A DNA stretch of 34,228 nt from M55B112 sp040880545 (GCA_040880545.1 JBBDIE010000065.1:1-34228); one strand, 5' to 3'; shown: positions 19,197 to 28,498, numbered from the stretch's first letter. Numbers and translations are program-made. The notes: generated from the sequence alone by a model not told the origin.

Positions 19197-20024
19197 ATGA
19201 AAGATCTAATGCATAGAATAAAAAATATGAAATGGCAGTTACTGACTGCTGCCATTGTCTTGACTTTAAGCGCCTGTGAATTTGTTACTCCGCTAAGAGA
19301 TGCGGATTATCCGGAACAGGTAATCTATCTCCCTGCAGCAGTGAATGGCTGGTTTGAAATAGCTAATATTGCCAGAAGAATTGGCGACACTCCCGTCGAA
19401 GGGAATGCATACAGGTATGTGGTTGACCTGGATAGTCGTGAATTTATAGTTCCTCTCGGTGTATACAGGGCAGGAGTCGATAATGCTGGAGCTTTCATGG
19501 TCGATATCGCAGTAAACAATGACACCATCAATGACATTATTGCTGCAGGTGACACGATTATCACGCTGCTTCCTTCAACGGAATACACCATAGTGAATTC
19601 TGTGGAGATGCCTGACGGTGAAGAACTGGCAAAGTTTGACCTGGTGGTGGACATGGATTATCTCCGGGACAACTATCCTGATGAAGTCTTTGCCCTGGCC
19701 ATAACCATATCCAGTCCTGACCGGGAGACTAATCCCGACATAAGTACCGCAATTGTTGTGATCCATACAAAAATAATGATCCCAACAGCCGGTTTTTCCT
19801 TTAGTCCTGACAGCGAGGATCCGAATACCATCAAATTCATCGATGCATCGAAAATGGCAATCAGTTACGCCTGGGACTTTGGAGACAGCTCTGAAATTTC
19901 GGATGAGGAAAATCCTATCCATACATACCCAGGAGCGGGAACCTACACCGTTACGCTCACGGCGATGGGGATTACGGGTGATGAGGATAAATCGGTCTTT
20001 ACTACTGATGTAACGATTCCATAA
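19197..20024 (+). CDS. Surface lipoprotein with DUF1735-like and PKD domains (SusE-position glycan-binding protein)
   Basis: 275 residues. The lipoprotein signal ends LTLSAC. An alternative ATG at 19227 (MKWQLLTAAIVL) gives a shorter signal and has a good A-rich leader. Residues about 35-190 resemble the DUF1735/BT_3987-type N-terminal domain common in PUL surface proteins (VIYLPAAVNGW and IVPLGVYRAG segments). Residues about 195-275 form a PKD domain with the typical YAWDFGDSS and AGTYTVTLTA motifs. It follows SusD2 by 42 bp, the position of SusE-like surface glycan-binding proteins in many PULs. Its likely role is accessory binding or display of the glycan near the SusC2/D2 complex. No catalytic motif is visible. 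Confidence 0.8.
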   Translation: MKDLMHRIKNMKWQLLTAAIVLTLSACEFVTPLRDADYPEQVIYLPAAVNGWFEIANIARRIGDTPVEGNAYRYVVDLDSREFIVPLGVYRAGVDNAGAFMVDIAVNNDTINDIIAAGDTIITLLPSTEYTIVNSVEMPDGEELAKFDLVVDMDYLRDNYPDEVFALAITISSPDRETNPDISTAIVVIHTKIMIPTAGFSFSPDSEDPNTIKFIDASKMAISYAWDFGDSSEISDEENPIHTYPGAGTYTVTLTAMGITGDEDKSVFTTDVTIP

Positions 20025-20198
20025 AAATAATTAACTCAATACAAATTGTTATATATGCGATACTCTTATGAAATAGATCCCTAAAAGTTGAATCTCCTGC
20101 GATTGTTAAACAACGAGGATATGATGCTCGACAAAAAAATATCCCAGAAAATATTTTTACTAATAATAATTATTATGTCTAACTTAAAATCTACCGAA

Positions 20199-21344
20199 AT
20201 GAAAAAAAATTACTTTTTTGCTGCATTGCTTGTTTTTGCAATTGCAGGTAAATTAAATGCTCAGTATGACACTATTCAGCTTGAAGACAAGAGACCAGTT
20301 TTTCATCTCCTATTCAATGAGTTTATTGATGATTATTTTAGAAACATTGGCTCAGAAGAACACACCTTCGTGATTCATTCAGGAGAAACGATCACTGAAG
20401 ATCAGGGTGACCAGATTCGAGGCCACAATTGGTCGGGGATTGGAAGTCTTAAGGATTTTACGAGGTCCGAAGTCGTAGTAAGCTCAGATAACTTTGGTCA
20501 AGAATTATTTTTGCCAACGATATTCTGGGATAGCTATTTATCACTAAACCCGCGTCCACAGGGTGTTGGTGCATATTCCGATTCTCATGGGGCATATATG
20601 GGTCCTGCCTATACTTCTGCAAGAACAATTTGCTTCTTTGTCAATGTGTCTGACTCCGCAAGAGACGCCAGACCAAACGGTGCATGGGACTTTCCAATGT
20701 TCTATTCATGGGGGAATAATGAAATAGCTGGTCAAAGATTACACTGGTATTGTTACCCAGATTCAATGGAATTAGGTATCTCCTGGGGGAAGGGTGTTTG
20801 GAGCAGAACGACCGAAGATGCGTTTCTGAAAAATGAATGGGTACACCTCGGATTGACTATTCCTGCAGAAGGAACAGTAGCTGATGCGAAACTGTATATT
20901 AATGGTATCCCTACTGATTTAGTTACTCCCGATACATCACTAAATGTGGAAATCAATACAACTCCACAGGCAGCTTGGGATGGTATTCGCTTAGGTTGCA
21001 TGGTGAATCTTTCGATGGCCGATTACAGGGTATACGATGTTGAATTAACTGAGAATGAAATGCGTAATCTTATTGGATTAAACAATGTGTCGGTGCAGAG
21101 TTTTGGCCACCAGGATCTATTCAATATCTACCCGGTACCCAACAATGGTATATTCACAGTTGAGGTCACAGAGCCCGGTGTAAATCACGTTGTAATCAGA
21201 AATGTACTGGGAATGGTTGTTCATGATCAGACCGTTGAACAGAAAGAGGTGATGGATGTCAGCAACCTGCCTGTCGGTATGTATTTTGTTTCATTGTATG
21301 ACAGTAATAAGAAAGTTCAGACCAGGAAATTCTTAATTCAGTAG
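20199..21344 (+). CDS. Secreted LamG/concanavalin-like protein with T9SS sorting domain
   Basis: 381 residues from the ATG at 20199, which opens a clean signal peptide (MKKNYFFAALLVFAIAGKLNAQ). The frame extends upstream to a TTG at 20088, but that extension adds a second hydrophobic stretch and is unlikely to be translated. Residues about 45-300 look like a jelly-roll LamG/laminin-G-3 domain: NEWVHLGLTIP, AKLYINGIPTDL and MADYRVYDVELTENEMRNLIGL are the typical late strands and final helix. Residues about 305-381 are a type A T9SS sorting domain (YPVPNNGIFTVEV, LPVGMYFVSLY). No enzymatic motif is evident. It probably binds glycan outside the cell. It sits 174 bp after the DUF1735 gene, so it may have its own promoter. 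Confidence 0.82.
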   Translation: MKKNYFFAALLVFAIAGKLNAQYDTIQLEDKRPVFHLLFNEFIDDYFRNIGSEEHTFVIHSGETITEDQGDQIRGHNWSGIGSLKDFTRSEVVVSSDNFGQELFLPTIFWDSYLSLNPRPQGVGAYSDSHGAYMGPAYTSARTICFFVNVSDSARDARPNGAWDFPMFYSWGNNEIAGQRLHWYCYPDSMELGISWGKGVWSRTTEDAFLKNEWVHLGLTIPAEGTVADAKLYINGIPTDLVTPDTSLNVEINTTPQAAWDGIRLGCMVNLSMADYRVYDVELTENEMRNLIGLNNVSVQSFGHQDLFNIYPVPNNGIFTVEVTEPGVNHVVIRNVLGMVVHDQTVEQKEVMDVSNLPVGMYFVSLYDSNKKVQTRKFLIQ

Positions 21345-21446
21345 CTTTTTTGATTTAACGGGCTCAAAGCTAATGCTTAAGCAAATTATTTGCTTGTAAA
21401 AGTTTATTTGTGCATTTATCATAGTTTTAGTTAGTTAGTTTTCAGT

Positions 21447-21483
21447 CTATTATGCTGGTGGTCTTGTGCCACCGGCATATTAG
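21447..21483 (+). terminator. Stable hairpin between the LamG and GH27 genes, possible attenuator or processing site
   Basis: ATGCTGGTGG (21452-21461) can pair with CCACCGGCAT (21469-21478) through one G-T wobble around a 7-nt loop. Flanking CTA/TAG bases extend the stem past one mismatch. There is no U-tract downstream, so it is not a classical terminator. It lies about 110 bp before the GH27 start and could stabilise the upstream transcript or separate expression of the binding genes from the enzymes. Confidence 0.4.
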
Positions 21484-21591
21484 ATATGAAAGGTGAACCA
21501 GGCACTTCCTGGGAATAACCAATCAGTGATTATGGTATTCTTAACGGGATTCCATAGGGGTATATTAACTTTATTTTTATCCGAAAACCCA

Positions 21592-22785
21592 ATGAAAAAG
21601 ACAATATTTATTTTCATAGCATCGCTCATTTTATCAGGTATAGGAATGGCCCAGCCCGGATTCGATGAACTTGCAAAAACCCCTCCCATGGGATGGAATA
21701 CCTGGAATACTTTCAGGCTGGATGTTAACGAGATCCTGATCAAGGAAGCGGTGGATGTTTTTATTGAAAAGGGACTCAAAGAAGCCGGTTATCAGTATGT
21801 TGTTATTGATGATGGATGGCAGATTGACAGGGATGAGGATGGGAATATCCTTTGCGACAGGGAGAAGTTTCCTTCGGGAATTAAACCCCTGGTAGATCAT
21901 GTCCATTCCATGGGTTTAAAGTTTGGAATTTATTCTGATGCCGGTTACATGACTTGTGGCGGATTCCCCGGTAGTCTGGGCTATGAATACCAGGATGCAA
22001 GGACCTATGCTGAATGGGGAGTCGATTACCTGAAATACGATTGGTGCAATACCGGGAATCAAAATGCCCATGACAGCTACCTGCTAATGAAAAATGCCCT
22101 GCTCCAAGCAGGTCGGCCGATTGTTTTCAGTATTTGTGAATGGGGCTCTTCCCAACCATGGACCTGGGCTCCGGAAGTAGGGAATCTCTGGCGTACGACC
22201 TATGATATCAGGCCCTGCTGGGATTGTGGTGAGATGGTTATGTCAAGCGGTAAGTTGGTGGAGAATTTCATTGGATTCACAAAAATACTGGATCTTCAGG
22301 TGGGACTTGAAAGTTATTCTGGACCTGGCCACTGGAACGATCCCGATATGCTCGAAGTGGGCAATGGTAATTTGACATACGATGAAAATGTTGCACACTT
22401 CAGCCTTTGGTGTATACTTGCTGCACCATTAATGTTGGGGAATGATATTAGGAATATGTCCGACGAAGTGATTGGAATCTTAACAAATAAAGAAGTAATT
22501 GCAGTGAACCAGGATCCGCTGGGACGGCAGGGCAGGAAGGTCAGGGATGACGGGGATTTCGAAGTGTGGAGCAGGGAATTATACGATGGAAGCCGAGCCG
22601 TTGTCCTGTTTAACCGTTCTGAAAACGAAAAAGAAATTGGCTTCAACTGGAGTGAAGTTGGGCTGCCGCAAGACCTGAAATTTACGGTCAGGGATTTATG
22701 GAAGAAGAAAGATGTTGGAAAGTATACCAGCTCTTTTACCGGTATAGTTCCTCCGCATGGAGTAGTAATGGTCAAACTACATTGA
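21592..22785 (+). CDS. GH27 alpha-galactosidase
   Basis: 397 residues from the ATG at 21592 (signal peptide MKKTIFIFIASLILSGIGMAQ). The frame upstream to 21493 has no leader features. The TIM barrel carries GH27 signatures: TPPMGWNTWN (30-39), VIDDGW (71-76), GLKFGIYSDAG (108-118), DYLKYDWCN (145-153) with predicted nucleophile Asp150, NLWRTTYDIRP (198-208) with predicted acid/base Asp205, and GHWNDPDML (246-254). A short C-terminal beta domain follows (about 310-397), as is normal. GH27 enzymes retain configuration and remove terminal alpha-D-galactose. Some members are beta-L-arabinopyranosidases, which I cannot exclude. The signal lacks a lipobox, so the enzyme should be periplasmic or exported. 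It is 33 bp upstream of the GH28-like gene. Confidence 0.94.
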   Translation: MKKTIFIFIASLILSGIGMAQPGFDELAKTPPMGWNTWNTFRLDVNEILIKEAVDVFIEKGLKEAGYQYVVIDDGWQIDRDEDGNILCDREKFPSGIKPLVDHVHSMGLKFGIYSDAGYMTCGGFPGSLGYEYQDARTYAEWGVDYLKYDWCNTGNQNAHDSYLLMKNALLQAGRPIVFSICEWGSSQPWTWAPEVGNLWRTTYDIRPCWDCGEMVMSSGKLVENFIGFTKILDLQVGLESYSGPGHWNDPDMLEVGNGNLTYDENVAHFSLWCILAAPLMLGNDIRNMSDEVIGILTNKEVIAVNQDPLGRQGRKVRDDGDFEVWSRELYDGSRAVVLFNRSENEKEIGFNWSEVGLPQDLKFTVRDLWKKKDVGKYTSSFTGIVPPHGVVMVKLH

Positions 22786-22818
22786 TAGATTTCATTCAAA
22801 TTGATAAACTCAACAACG

Positions 22819-24282
22819 ATGAAAAAATTATTTCGCTTACGGTTGGTATTAATTGCTCTTATATCAGTGGTCGCATTTCACAGTTGTAAGGACTTATCCG
22901 ATACAGAGTCAAAAGTGATTATTTATCCTGCCCCCGAGGAAGAAGTACTCTCTGAGGATTATACCCTGGAGGTTAATGGCAAGCCCGTGGATATTTATTT
23001 AGCTAAAATCGCTGAAGTAAAAAATCCGCAAAATTGGATGTTGCAACCGGAAGATGTCGGTGGACCCTACTCTTTCACTTATTTTGATTTTTCGGGTGAA
23101 GTCACAGTAAAAGTGACATCCCTGAAAAAACCGCTTGATAATCTGGTCATTCGTCCGTTGTCGGGCGGTATAGTTCCGGAAATCAATGGAAATTCAGCCA
23201 CCTTTACCATGAATGAGCCCTGTAAACTTTCGTTTGAGCCTGATGGAAGGATTGAACCTCTGCTGATTTTCTCAAATCAACCCGAGATCGATCCGCCTGA
23301 AGAAGGTGACGAAAATGTTCTCTACTTTGGCCCAGGCATACACAAGCCGGATTCAATTGAACTCTCTTCAGGTCAGACGCTTTATATAGCTGGTGGTGCT
23401 ATTGTTAAAGGTGGTATTGCTGTTTCCGGCGAAAATATAAAAATAGTGGGAAGAGGGATTCTATGCGGCAACGACTGGCCATGGAGAAAGGGCCCTGGAA
23501 GAATGATAGGTATCAATGAGGCTAGTAATGTAGCTGTAAATGATATTATTCTGAGAGGTTCCTGGAGCTGGACAATTCCTATCTACAACAGCGATTCAGT
23601 TACTATTACGAATATCAAACTCGTTTGCAGTAAAAACCCCAATGATGATGGTATTAATCCCTGTAATTCACAACGAATCTATATTCGCGATTGTTTTATC
23701 AGAACAGACGACGATTGCATCGCTATGAAAGGGATCCGGTTGGGGTCGGATAATGACAATGTCGAAGATATTGTTGTCGAAAACTGTTTGCTCTGGGCAG
23801 ACAGGGCAAGAGTGTTCTTGTTGGGTCACGAAAGCAGAGCTCAATACATGAGGAACATAGTCCTGCGAAACATTGACATTCTGCATTTCAACATGACTCC
23901 TTTTCTGATTGAACCCGGGGAAGAGATGTCCATAGAAAATGTACTCGTTGAAAATGTAACGGCTTATGCTGATTATCCCGTGCAAGGCGGTGCTCAGGAA
24001 TTTGACCTGATCTGTCTTCGTCCAATCGTTAATCAGTATATGCATAACAAAGTACCCGGCAAGATTTCCAACCTTGAATTTAAGAACATTTCTTTAACCG
24101 GTGAGGAGAGAGAAGGAAAGCACCCGATATTGGTTGCTGGTGCAGACCCTGAACACCAGGTAACTGACGTAACATTTGAAAACATTACATGGTTCGGCCA
24201 CCAGCTTGATGAGGATTCTCCACAGGTGAAAATTAATGATCATACCGAAAATATCCGTTTTGATCACTCGGATATCAGGTAA
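22819..24282 (+). CDS. GH28-like (polygalacturonase-family) beta-helix lipoprotein
   Basis: 487 residues from the ATG at 22819, giving a lipoprotein signal ending AFHSC (Cys23). A TTG 18 bp upstream is a poor alternative. Residues about 30-150 form a beta-sandwich-like N-terminal domain. The rest is a right-handed beta-helix with GH28 landmarks: NPNDDGINPC (273-282) in place of the canonical NTD, RTDDDCIAMKG (295-305) for the DD pair, and LGHESR (335-340) where GHG is usual. I do not see a clear RIK motif. GH28 enzymes are inverting hydrolases acting on galacturonic acid or related linkages. The three acidic positions are retained, but the altered GHE and missing RIK suggest a non-homogalacturonan specificity. 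It probably acts on the cell surface or the periplasmic face of a membrane, between two alpha-galactosidase genes. Confidence 0.87.
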   Translation: MKKLFRLRLVLIALISVVAFHSCKDLSDTESKVIIYPAPEEEVLSEDYTLEVNGKPVDIYLAKIAEVKNPQNWMLQPEDVGGPYSFTYFDFSGEVTVKVTSLKKPLDNLVIRPLSGGIVPEINGNSATFTMNEPCKLSFEPDGRIEPLLIFSNQPEIDPPEEGDENVLYFGPGIHKPDSIELSSGQTLYIAGGAIVKGGIAVSGENIKIVGRGILCGNDWPWRKGPGRMIGINEASNVAVNDIILRGSWSWTIPIYNSDSVTITNIKLVCSKNPNDDGINPCNSQRIYIRDCFIRTDDDCIAMKGIRLGSDNDNVEDIVVENCLLWADRARVFLLGHESRAQYMRNIVLRNIDILHFNMTPFLIEPGEEMSIENVLVENVTAYADYPVQGGAQEFDLICLRPIVNQYMHNKVPGKISNLEFKNISLTGEEREGKHPILVAGADPEHQVTDVTFENITWFGHQLDEDSPQVKINDHTENIRFDHSDIR

Positions 24283-24374
24283 TTGTATGATATGAATGCA
24301 CCCACACATATCAGCTAAAGAATTACGGGAAGAAATGCTTACCCTTCAACAATTTTTATCCAATAAATAAGGAC

Positions 24375-26384
24375 ATGAGAAATAAAAATCAGGTATTCTT
24401 TAATACATTGTTGGTGAGTATTTTTCTTCTTCCATTCCTGGCGGTTGGAAATGTGTTGGCACAAAACTATGGTTTAAACTCTCCGGACGGGCGATTATCG
24501 ATTGTCTTTGAAACAACCGTGGATGACCTGGTCACTGAAGAAACTGGACAATTGGTTTATTCAGTCTCTTTCCAGAATCAACCACTCATCAATAGATCGG
24601 CTTTAAGTCTGGAATTCAATGATCAAAAACCCCTGGGAGAAGGTGTTAAAATTATCGGCACAGAAAAATCCAGTATGGATCAATCTTATACGCTTATTGC
24701 AGGTAAAACCAGCTTTGTAAATGATCATTGCAATACGATAACGATCCATTTACAGGAAAACGGAATTCCGGAGCGCAAACTTATAATCGAAGCCAGGGCA
24801 TACGATGATGCAATCGCTTTCAGGTATATCGTTCCGGAACAACCCAATATGCAGGAATTTCAATTAACCAGGGAACGGACAGAATTTAAAATAAGCAAAG
24901 ACGCAATTACCTATGCACAGCTTCTTCCAAATTTTGCACATAGTTATGAAAGTGAATATCTGAAGCTTCCCATTTCGGCATTTTCTCACCAGGGCAGTGT
25001 TGTGAACGATGCATTAATCGCGTTGCCATTGCTAATGGATATCCCGGGTGTGGCCTGGGTGGCAATCAACGAAGCAGATTTACATGGATATAGTTCGATG
25101 TATTTGACCAACCTATCCCAAAGCTGGGCCGGACACTGGCTTGAGGGCTTGCTTGCCCCTAAGTTTGAAGATACAAAGGTATGTGTTACAGGTACACTTC
25201 CGCTTATTTCTTCGTGGAGGATCCTTCAGGTTGGTAATGCGCCTGGAGACTTAATTGAATCCAACATTCTGACCAATTTAAATGCAGAGAATGTCATAGA
25301 AGAAACATCCTGGATAAGACCGGGAAAGGCTTCATGGAACTGGTGGTCCGGTAGTATCGGGCCTGATGGCGAAAGTGAATTTTCCACAGAAGGGATGAAG
25401 TATTACATTGATTTTGCAGCAGCTTCCGGATTTGAATACATGCTCATTGATGCAGGTTGGCAAGTCAAGGGTGATATTACCAGGATGAACGGAAAAGTTG
25501 ATATTCCTTTGTTGATTGAATATGCAAATCAGAAAGGTGTAGGAATATGGATCTGGATTCATTATGATGATGCCGTCAAGCAAATGAGTGAAGCTTTTCC
25601 TATCTATGAAAAATGGGGTGTTGCCGGATTAAAGATTGATTTCATCGAACGGGATGACCAGGAGGGGGTAGAATTTTATTACCGTGTTGCGGAAAAAGCC
25701 GCCCGGCATCAGCTGATGCTGGATTTTCACGGAAGTACCAAACCCACTGGTTTAAGCAGGACTTATCCCAATATACTTGGTTATGAGGGTGTCGTGGGAA
25801 TGGAAGTATCAAAAGGGAGTTTACGAGACAATCCAGACCTTCAACTTATGCTTCCCTTCACGCGTATGCTGCAAGGCTATATGGACTATACCCCGGGAGG
25901 GTTTATCAATGTCACAAAGGAAGAATTTGTGCCGCGCAGGAATAAGCCCATGGTAATGGGAACACGTGCGCACCATCTTGCAATGTATGTTGTTTATGAA
26001 TCCCCGATTCAAATGGTTTCAGATCATCCCGGAGCTTATGAAGGACAACCATCTTTTCAATTTATAAAGGATGTCCCAGCCTCCTGGGATGAAATAAAAG
26101 TATTAAACGGAATTCCGGGAGAATTTATTACCATCGTCCGGCGCAAGGGAGATGAATGGTTTCTTGGGAGCATGACCAACTGGAATCCCCGTCAATTTGA
26201 AGTGCCGTTGGATTTTCTCGGCTCCGGAAAGTACATTGCAGAAATCTATAAGGATAGCCCGGATTCGGAACTTTATCCCCGGCATGTTTTGATAGAATAT
26301 GAAACCGTAAGTAAAGGACAACATCTCAACATTAACCTTTCTGCGGCGGGAGGATGCGCAATACGGTTCAAACCTGAAAATTGA
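24375..26384 (+). CDS. GH97 alpha-galactosidase, retaining subgroup
   Basis: 669 residues, standard GH97 length. Signal peptide 1-30 (ends VLAQ). An N-terminal beta-sandwich (about 31-300) opens with LNSPDGRLSIVF. The TIM barrel follows, with SWIRPGKASWNWWSG, YMLIDAGWQ and the loop GVAGLKIDFIERDDQ. That last segment marks the retaining branch: Asp422 is the predicted nucleophile, and Glu477 in EGVVGME lies 55 residues later, the same spacing as Asp415/Glu470 of the characterised Bacteroides thetaiotaomicron enzyme BtGH97b. Inverting SusB-type alpha-glucosidases have a different sequence here (KSGYVG). A C-terminal all-beta domain ends the protein. It should hydrolyse alpha-galactosides in the periplasm and overlaps functionally with the GH27 enzyme two genes upstream. 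The calcium site normally found in GH97 was not verified residue by residue. Confidence 0.95.
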   Translation: MRNKNQVFFNTLLVSIFLLPFLAVGNVLAQNYGLNSPDGRLSIVFETTVDDLVTEETGQLVYSVSFQNQPLINRSALSLEFNDQKPLGEGVKIIGTEKSSMDQSYTLIAGKTSFVNDHCNTITIHLQENGIPERKLIIEARAYDDAIAFRYIVPEQPNMQEFQLTRERTEFKISKDAITYAQLLPNFAHSYESEYLKLPISAFSHQGSVVNDALIALPLLMDIPGVAWVAINEADLHGYSSMYLTNLSQSWAGHWLEGLLAPKFEDTKVCVTGTLPLISSWRILQVGNAPGDLIESNILTNLNAENVIEETSWIRPGKASWNWWSGSIGPDGESEFSTEGMKYYIDFAAASGFEYMLIDAGWQVKGDITRMNGKVDIPLLIEYANQKGVGIWIWIHYDDAVKQMSEAFPIYEKWGVAGLKIDFIERDDQEGVEFYYRVAEKAARHQLMLDFHGSTKPTGLSRTYPNILGYEGVVGMEVSKGSLRDNPDLQLMLPFTRMLQGYMDYTPGGFINVTKEEFVPRRNKPMVMGTRAHHLAMYVVYESPIQMVSDHPGAYEGQPSFQFIKDVPASWDEIKVLNGIPGEFITIVRRKGDEWFLGSMTNWNPRQFEVPLDFLGSGKYIAEIYKDSPDSELYPRHVLIEYETVSKGQHLNINLSAAGGCAIRFKPEN

Positions 26385-26465
26385 GTATCTGTAATCATAA
26401 GGCCCCCGGTTTACGGTAAATAAAATCAATCATTTATATAAAGGATTCTTCATCCAAATCATACC

Positions 26466-28313
26466 ATGAGAATTGTCATTATCAACCTGGTCCTATTGTT
26501 TCTTTCACATCATATTGCATATTGTCAGGACAACTGGAGTATACTTCTTGGCCAGAAGACATACGTAAACATGAATCATTTACCATTATATAAATGGATC
26601 CCTGACGGACATATTTCCGTTCTGCCTGACGGAGAAGGACAATACATGATGTATTGGTCAGAATACAGCAATTCAAGAACAACAGGTGATTCACAATTTC
26701 CAGAAGATCAAAAGACATTGCAGCCGGTTGAGACGGTTTTTGGTGGAAGAGTCGGGAATGAAGGTCCTTCAAATGGTTACAACGACGGCGGATCATGGTT
26801 GATGTCAGTGCACAGGCATAACGGGGATACATTAATAGGATTTTATCATGGAGAATCACATTGGTATCCAAGGAATGGAGATTTTACTGCCTGGAAATCG
26901 ATTTGCCTGGCCTACTCCTATGACAATGGATACACCTGGGAAGATAAAGGGCCCATTGTAACGAGCAATACGCCTAAACCGGAAACAAGAACCTGGGGAG
27001 GTGCCGGCGATTGCTGTGTTATTTGGGACTCAGTCAATAATCGCTGGAATTGCTATCACCAGGAACATAATATTAGGTTGGCGGTATCCTATGATCCACT
27101 TGGAGCACCGGGTACATGGAAAAAATATTATAGTGGAGAATTTAACGAGGAAGGGCTTGGAGGCAAGAGCTCTCCTGTCTCAAATCTTTCGAATGTTGGG
27201 GGAGCAAATCCCTCCGTCCATTGGAATACATACTTTGAGAAATGGGTAATGACGTATCACGGTTGGGATGGTGGTATTTATGTTACATTGAGCAGTGATG
27301 GCATACAGTGGGAATACCCGAAGAAGATCATATCTAAGGAAGGTCATAACAGGTGGTATCCAACGATCATTGGTGAAACGGATACAAAAGCCGGCAAATT
27401 GGCCAGGATCTATTATGCTGAATTCAATGCATCCGGCAGACAAATGGCAGCACGTGATATTCTCTTTGATACAATAGATTATAATATCGATTATGGGGCT
27501 ATGATAGATCCATGGGAAGCTCAAAATGTTGGATCATTTAGTTTTCCTGGTAAAGCTGGTATACGCAATGGAATGATTACAATAACGGGTACTACAAATA
27601 TCTTATTTGGAGAATACGATGCATTTTATTACATGTATCAAAAAGTTACCGGCAATGGAGAGATTAGTGCTAAGCTCACGTCTCAAACAGGTGTCAACAA
27701 CATGGCGTATTCAGGAATCATGCTCAGGTCATCGTCTGCAAGTGCATCGGACTTTATCAGTATAAGCAGAAAATCACTGACCGATACGCTGATAATAAGC
27801 TATCGTGATGCAAATACCCAATTAAGTAAAACGAAAACTATTTCAGGCAACTTCAATTGGTTGAAGATTAAAAAAGAGGGTTCTGCTATGGAGCTGCTCT
27901 TTTCAGAAGATGGCATTTCATGGAATCCTGCATTTTCAGTTTTAATGGAATTATCAACAGACTTTATCGCTGGTCTTTTTACCACTTCCCATAATGAGAG
28001 TAATTTTTGTACAGCGACATTTGAAAACACCCTGGTGAATTTCAGGCTTGTTAACGTGGATAAAGTAAAGTCGGAAGCTATTCGCATTCATCCAAATCCG
28101 GCTATTGACAAAATATATATCACTATACAGAATGAAATAGATATGTATTCTTATACATTAATGGACATTTTCGGTAAGATATATAAGAAAGGCCAGTTGA
28201 AAGGAAAGTACTCCGAATTGGATATCTTAGATCTGTCATCCAGTCAGCTATATATCCTGCAGATTTTTGATGGCAATAAAGATGTACATGGTGCTAAAAT
28301 ATTTAAAAGGTGA
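26466..28313 (+). CDS. Secreted beta-propeller plus beta-sandwich protein with T9SS domain, possible unassigned glycoside hydrolase
   Basis: 615 residues. Signal peptide 1-20 (ends IAYC, followed by Q; the Cys is not in a convincing lipobox). Residues about 40-335 contain repeated blade-like segments (DGHISVLPDGEGQYMMYWSE, AYSYDNGYTWEDKG, AVSYDPLGAPGTW, VTLSSDGIQWEYP) with acidic residues, as in five-bladed GH43/GH32 or sialidase-like propellers. Residues about 350-525 are a beta-sandwich of the DUF1349/concanavalin type (DAFYYMYQKVTGNGEISAKL, SYSGIMLRSS-like strands, FSEDGISW). Residues about 540-615 are a T9SS type A sorting domain (HPNPAIDKIYI, LYILQIF). I do not recognise a characterised family. 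The architecture of propeller, sandwich and T9SS tail strongly suggests an extracellular glycan-active enzyme or binding protein. It follows the GH97 gene by 81 bp. Confidence 0.75.
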   Translation: MRIVIINLVLLFLSHHIAYCQDNWSILLGQKTYVNMNHLPLYKWIPDGHISVLPDGEGQYMMYWSEYSNSRTTGDSQFPEDQKTLQPVETVFGGRVGNEGPSNGYNDGGSWLMSVHRHNGDTLIGFYHGESHWYPRNGDFTAWKSICLAYSYDNGYTWEDKGPIVTSNTPKPETRTWGGAGDCCVIWDSVNNRWNCYHQEHNIRLAVSYDPLGAPGTWKKYYSGEFNEEGLGGKSSPVSNLSNVGGANPSVHWNTYFEKWVMTYHGWDGGIYVTLSSDGIQWEYPKKIISKEGHNRWYPTIIGETDTKAGKLARIYYAEFNASGRQMAARDILFDTIDYNIDYGAMIDPWEAQNVGSFSFPGKAGIRNGMITITGTTNILFGEYDAFYYMYQKVTGNGEISAKLTSQTGVNNMAYSGIMLRSSSASASDFISISRKSLTDTLIISYRDANTQLSKTKTISGNFNWLKIKKEGSAMELLFSEDGISWNPAFSVLMELSTDFIAGLFTTSHNESNFCTATFENTLVNFRLVNVDKVKSEAIRIHPNPAIDKIYITIQNEIDMYSYTLMDIFGKIYKKGQLKGKYSELDILDLSSSQLYILQIFDGNKDVHGAKIFKR

Positions 28314-28498
28314 TCCTACTTTAAAATTTCTTTGGCAAGTGAAGTGCATTTAATTTTACGGACTTAATAAGCCATCTACTCATTTTTATACAGGTTCTTT
28401 ATTGATCTGCTATGTAACTAATAGGTAAACCCAGTTCTAATAATGGATCGATTTTAATTGAACTTCACATATAAGCAAAAAATTATAACTTATAAATT

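Noticed and set aside
20088..20198. Upstream TTG-initiated extension of the LamG-like protein
   Set aside because: It uses a rare start codon and creates a tandem hydrophobic N-terminus. The ATG at 20199 begins a textbook signal peptide.
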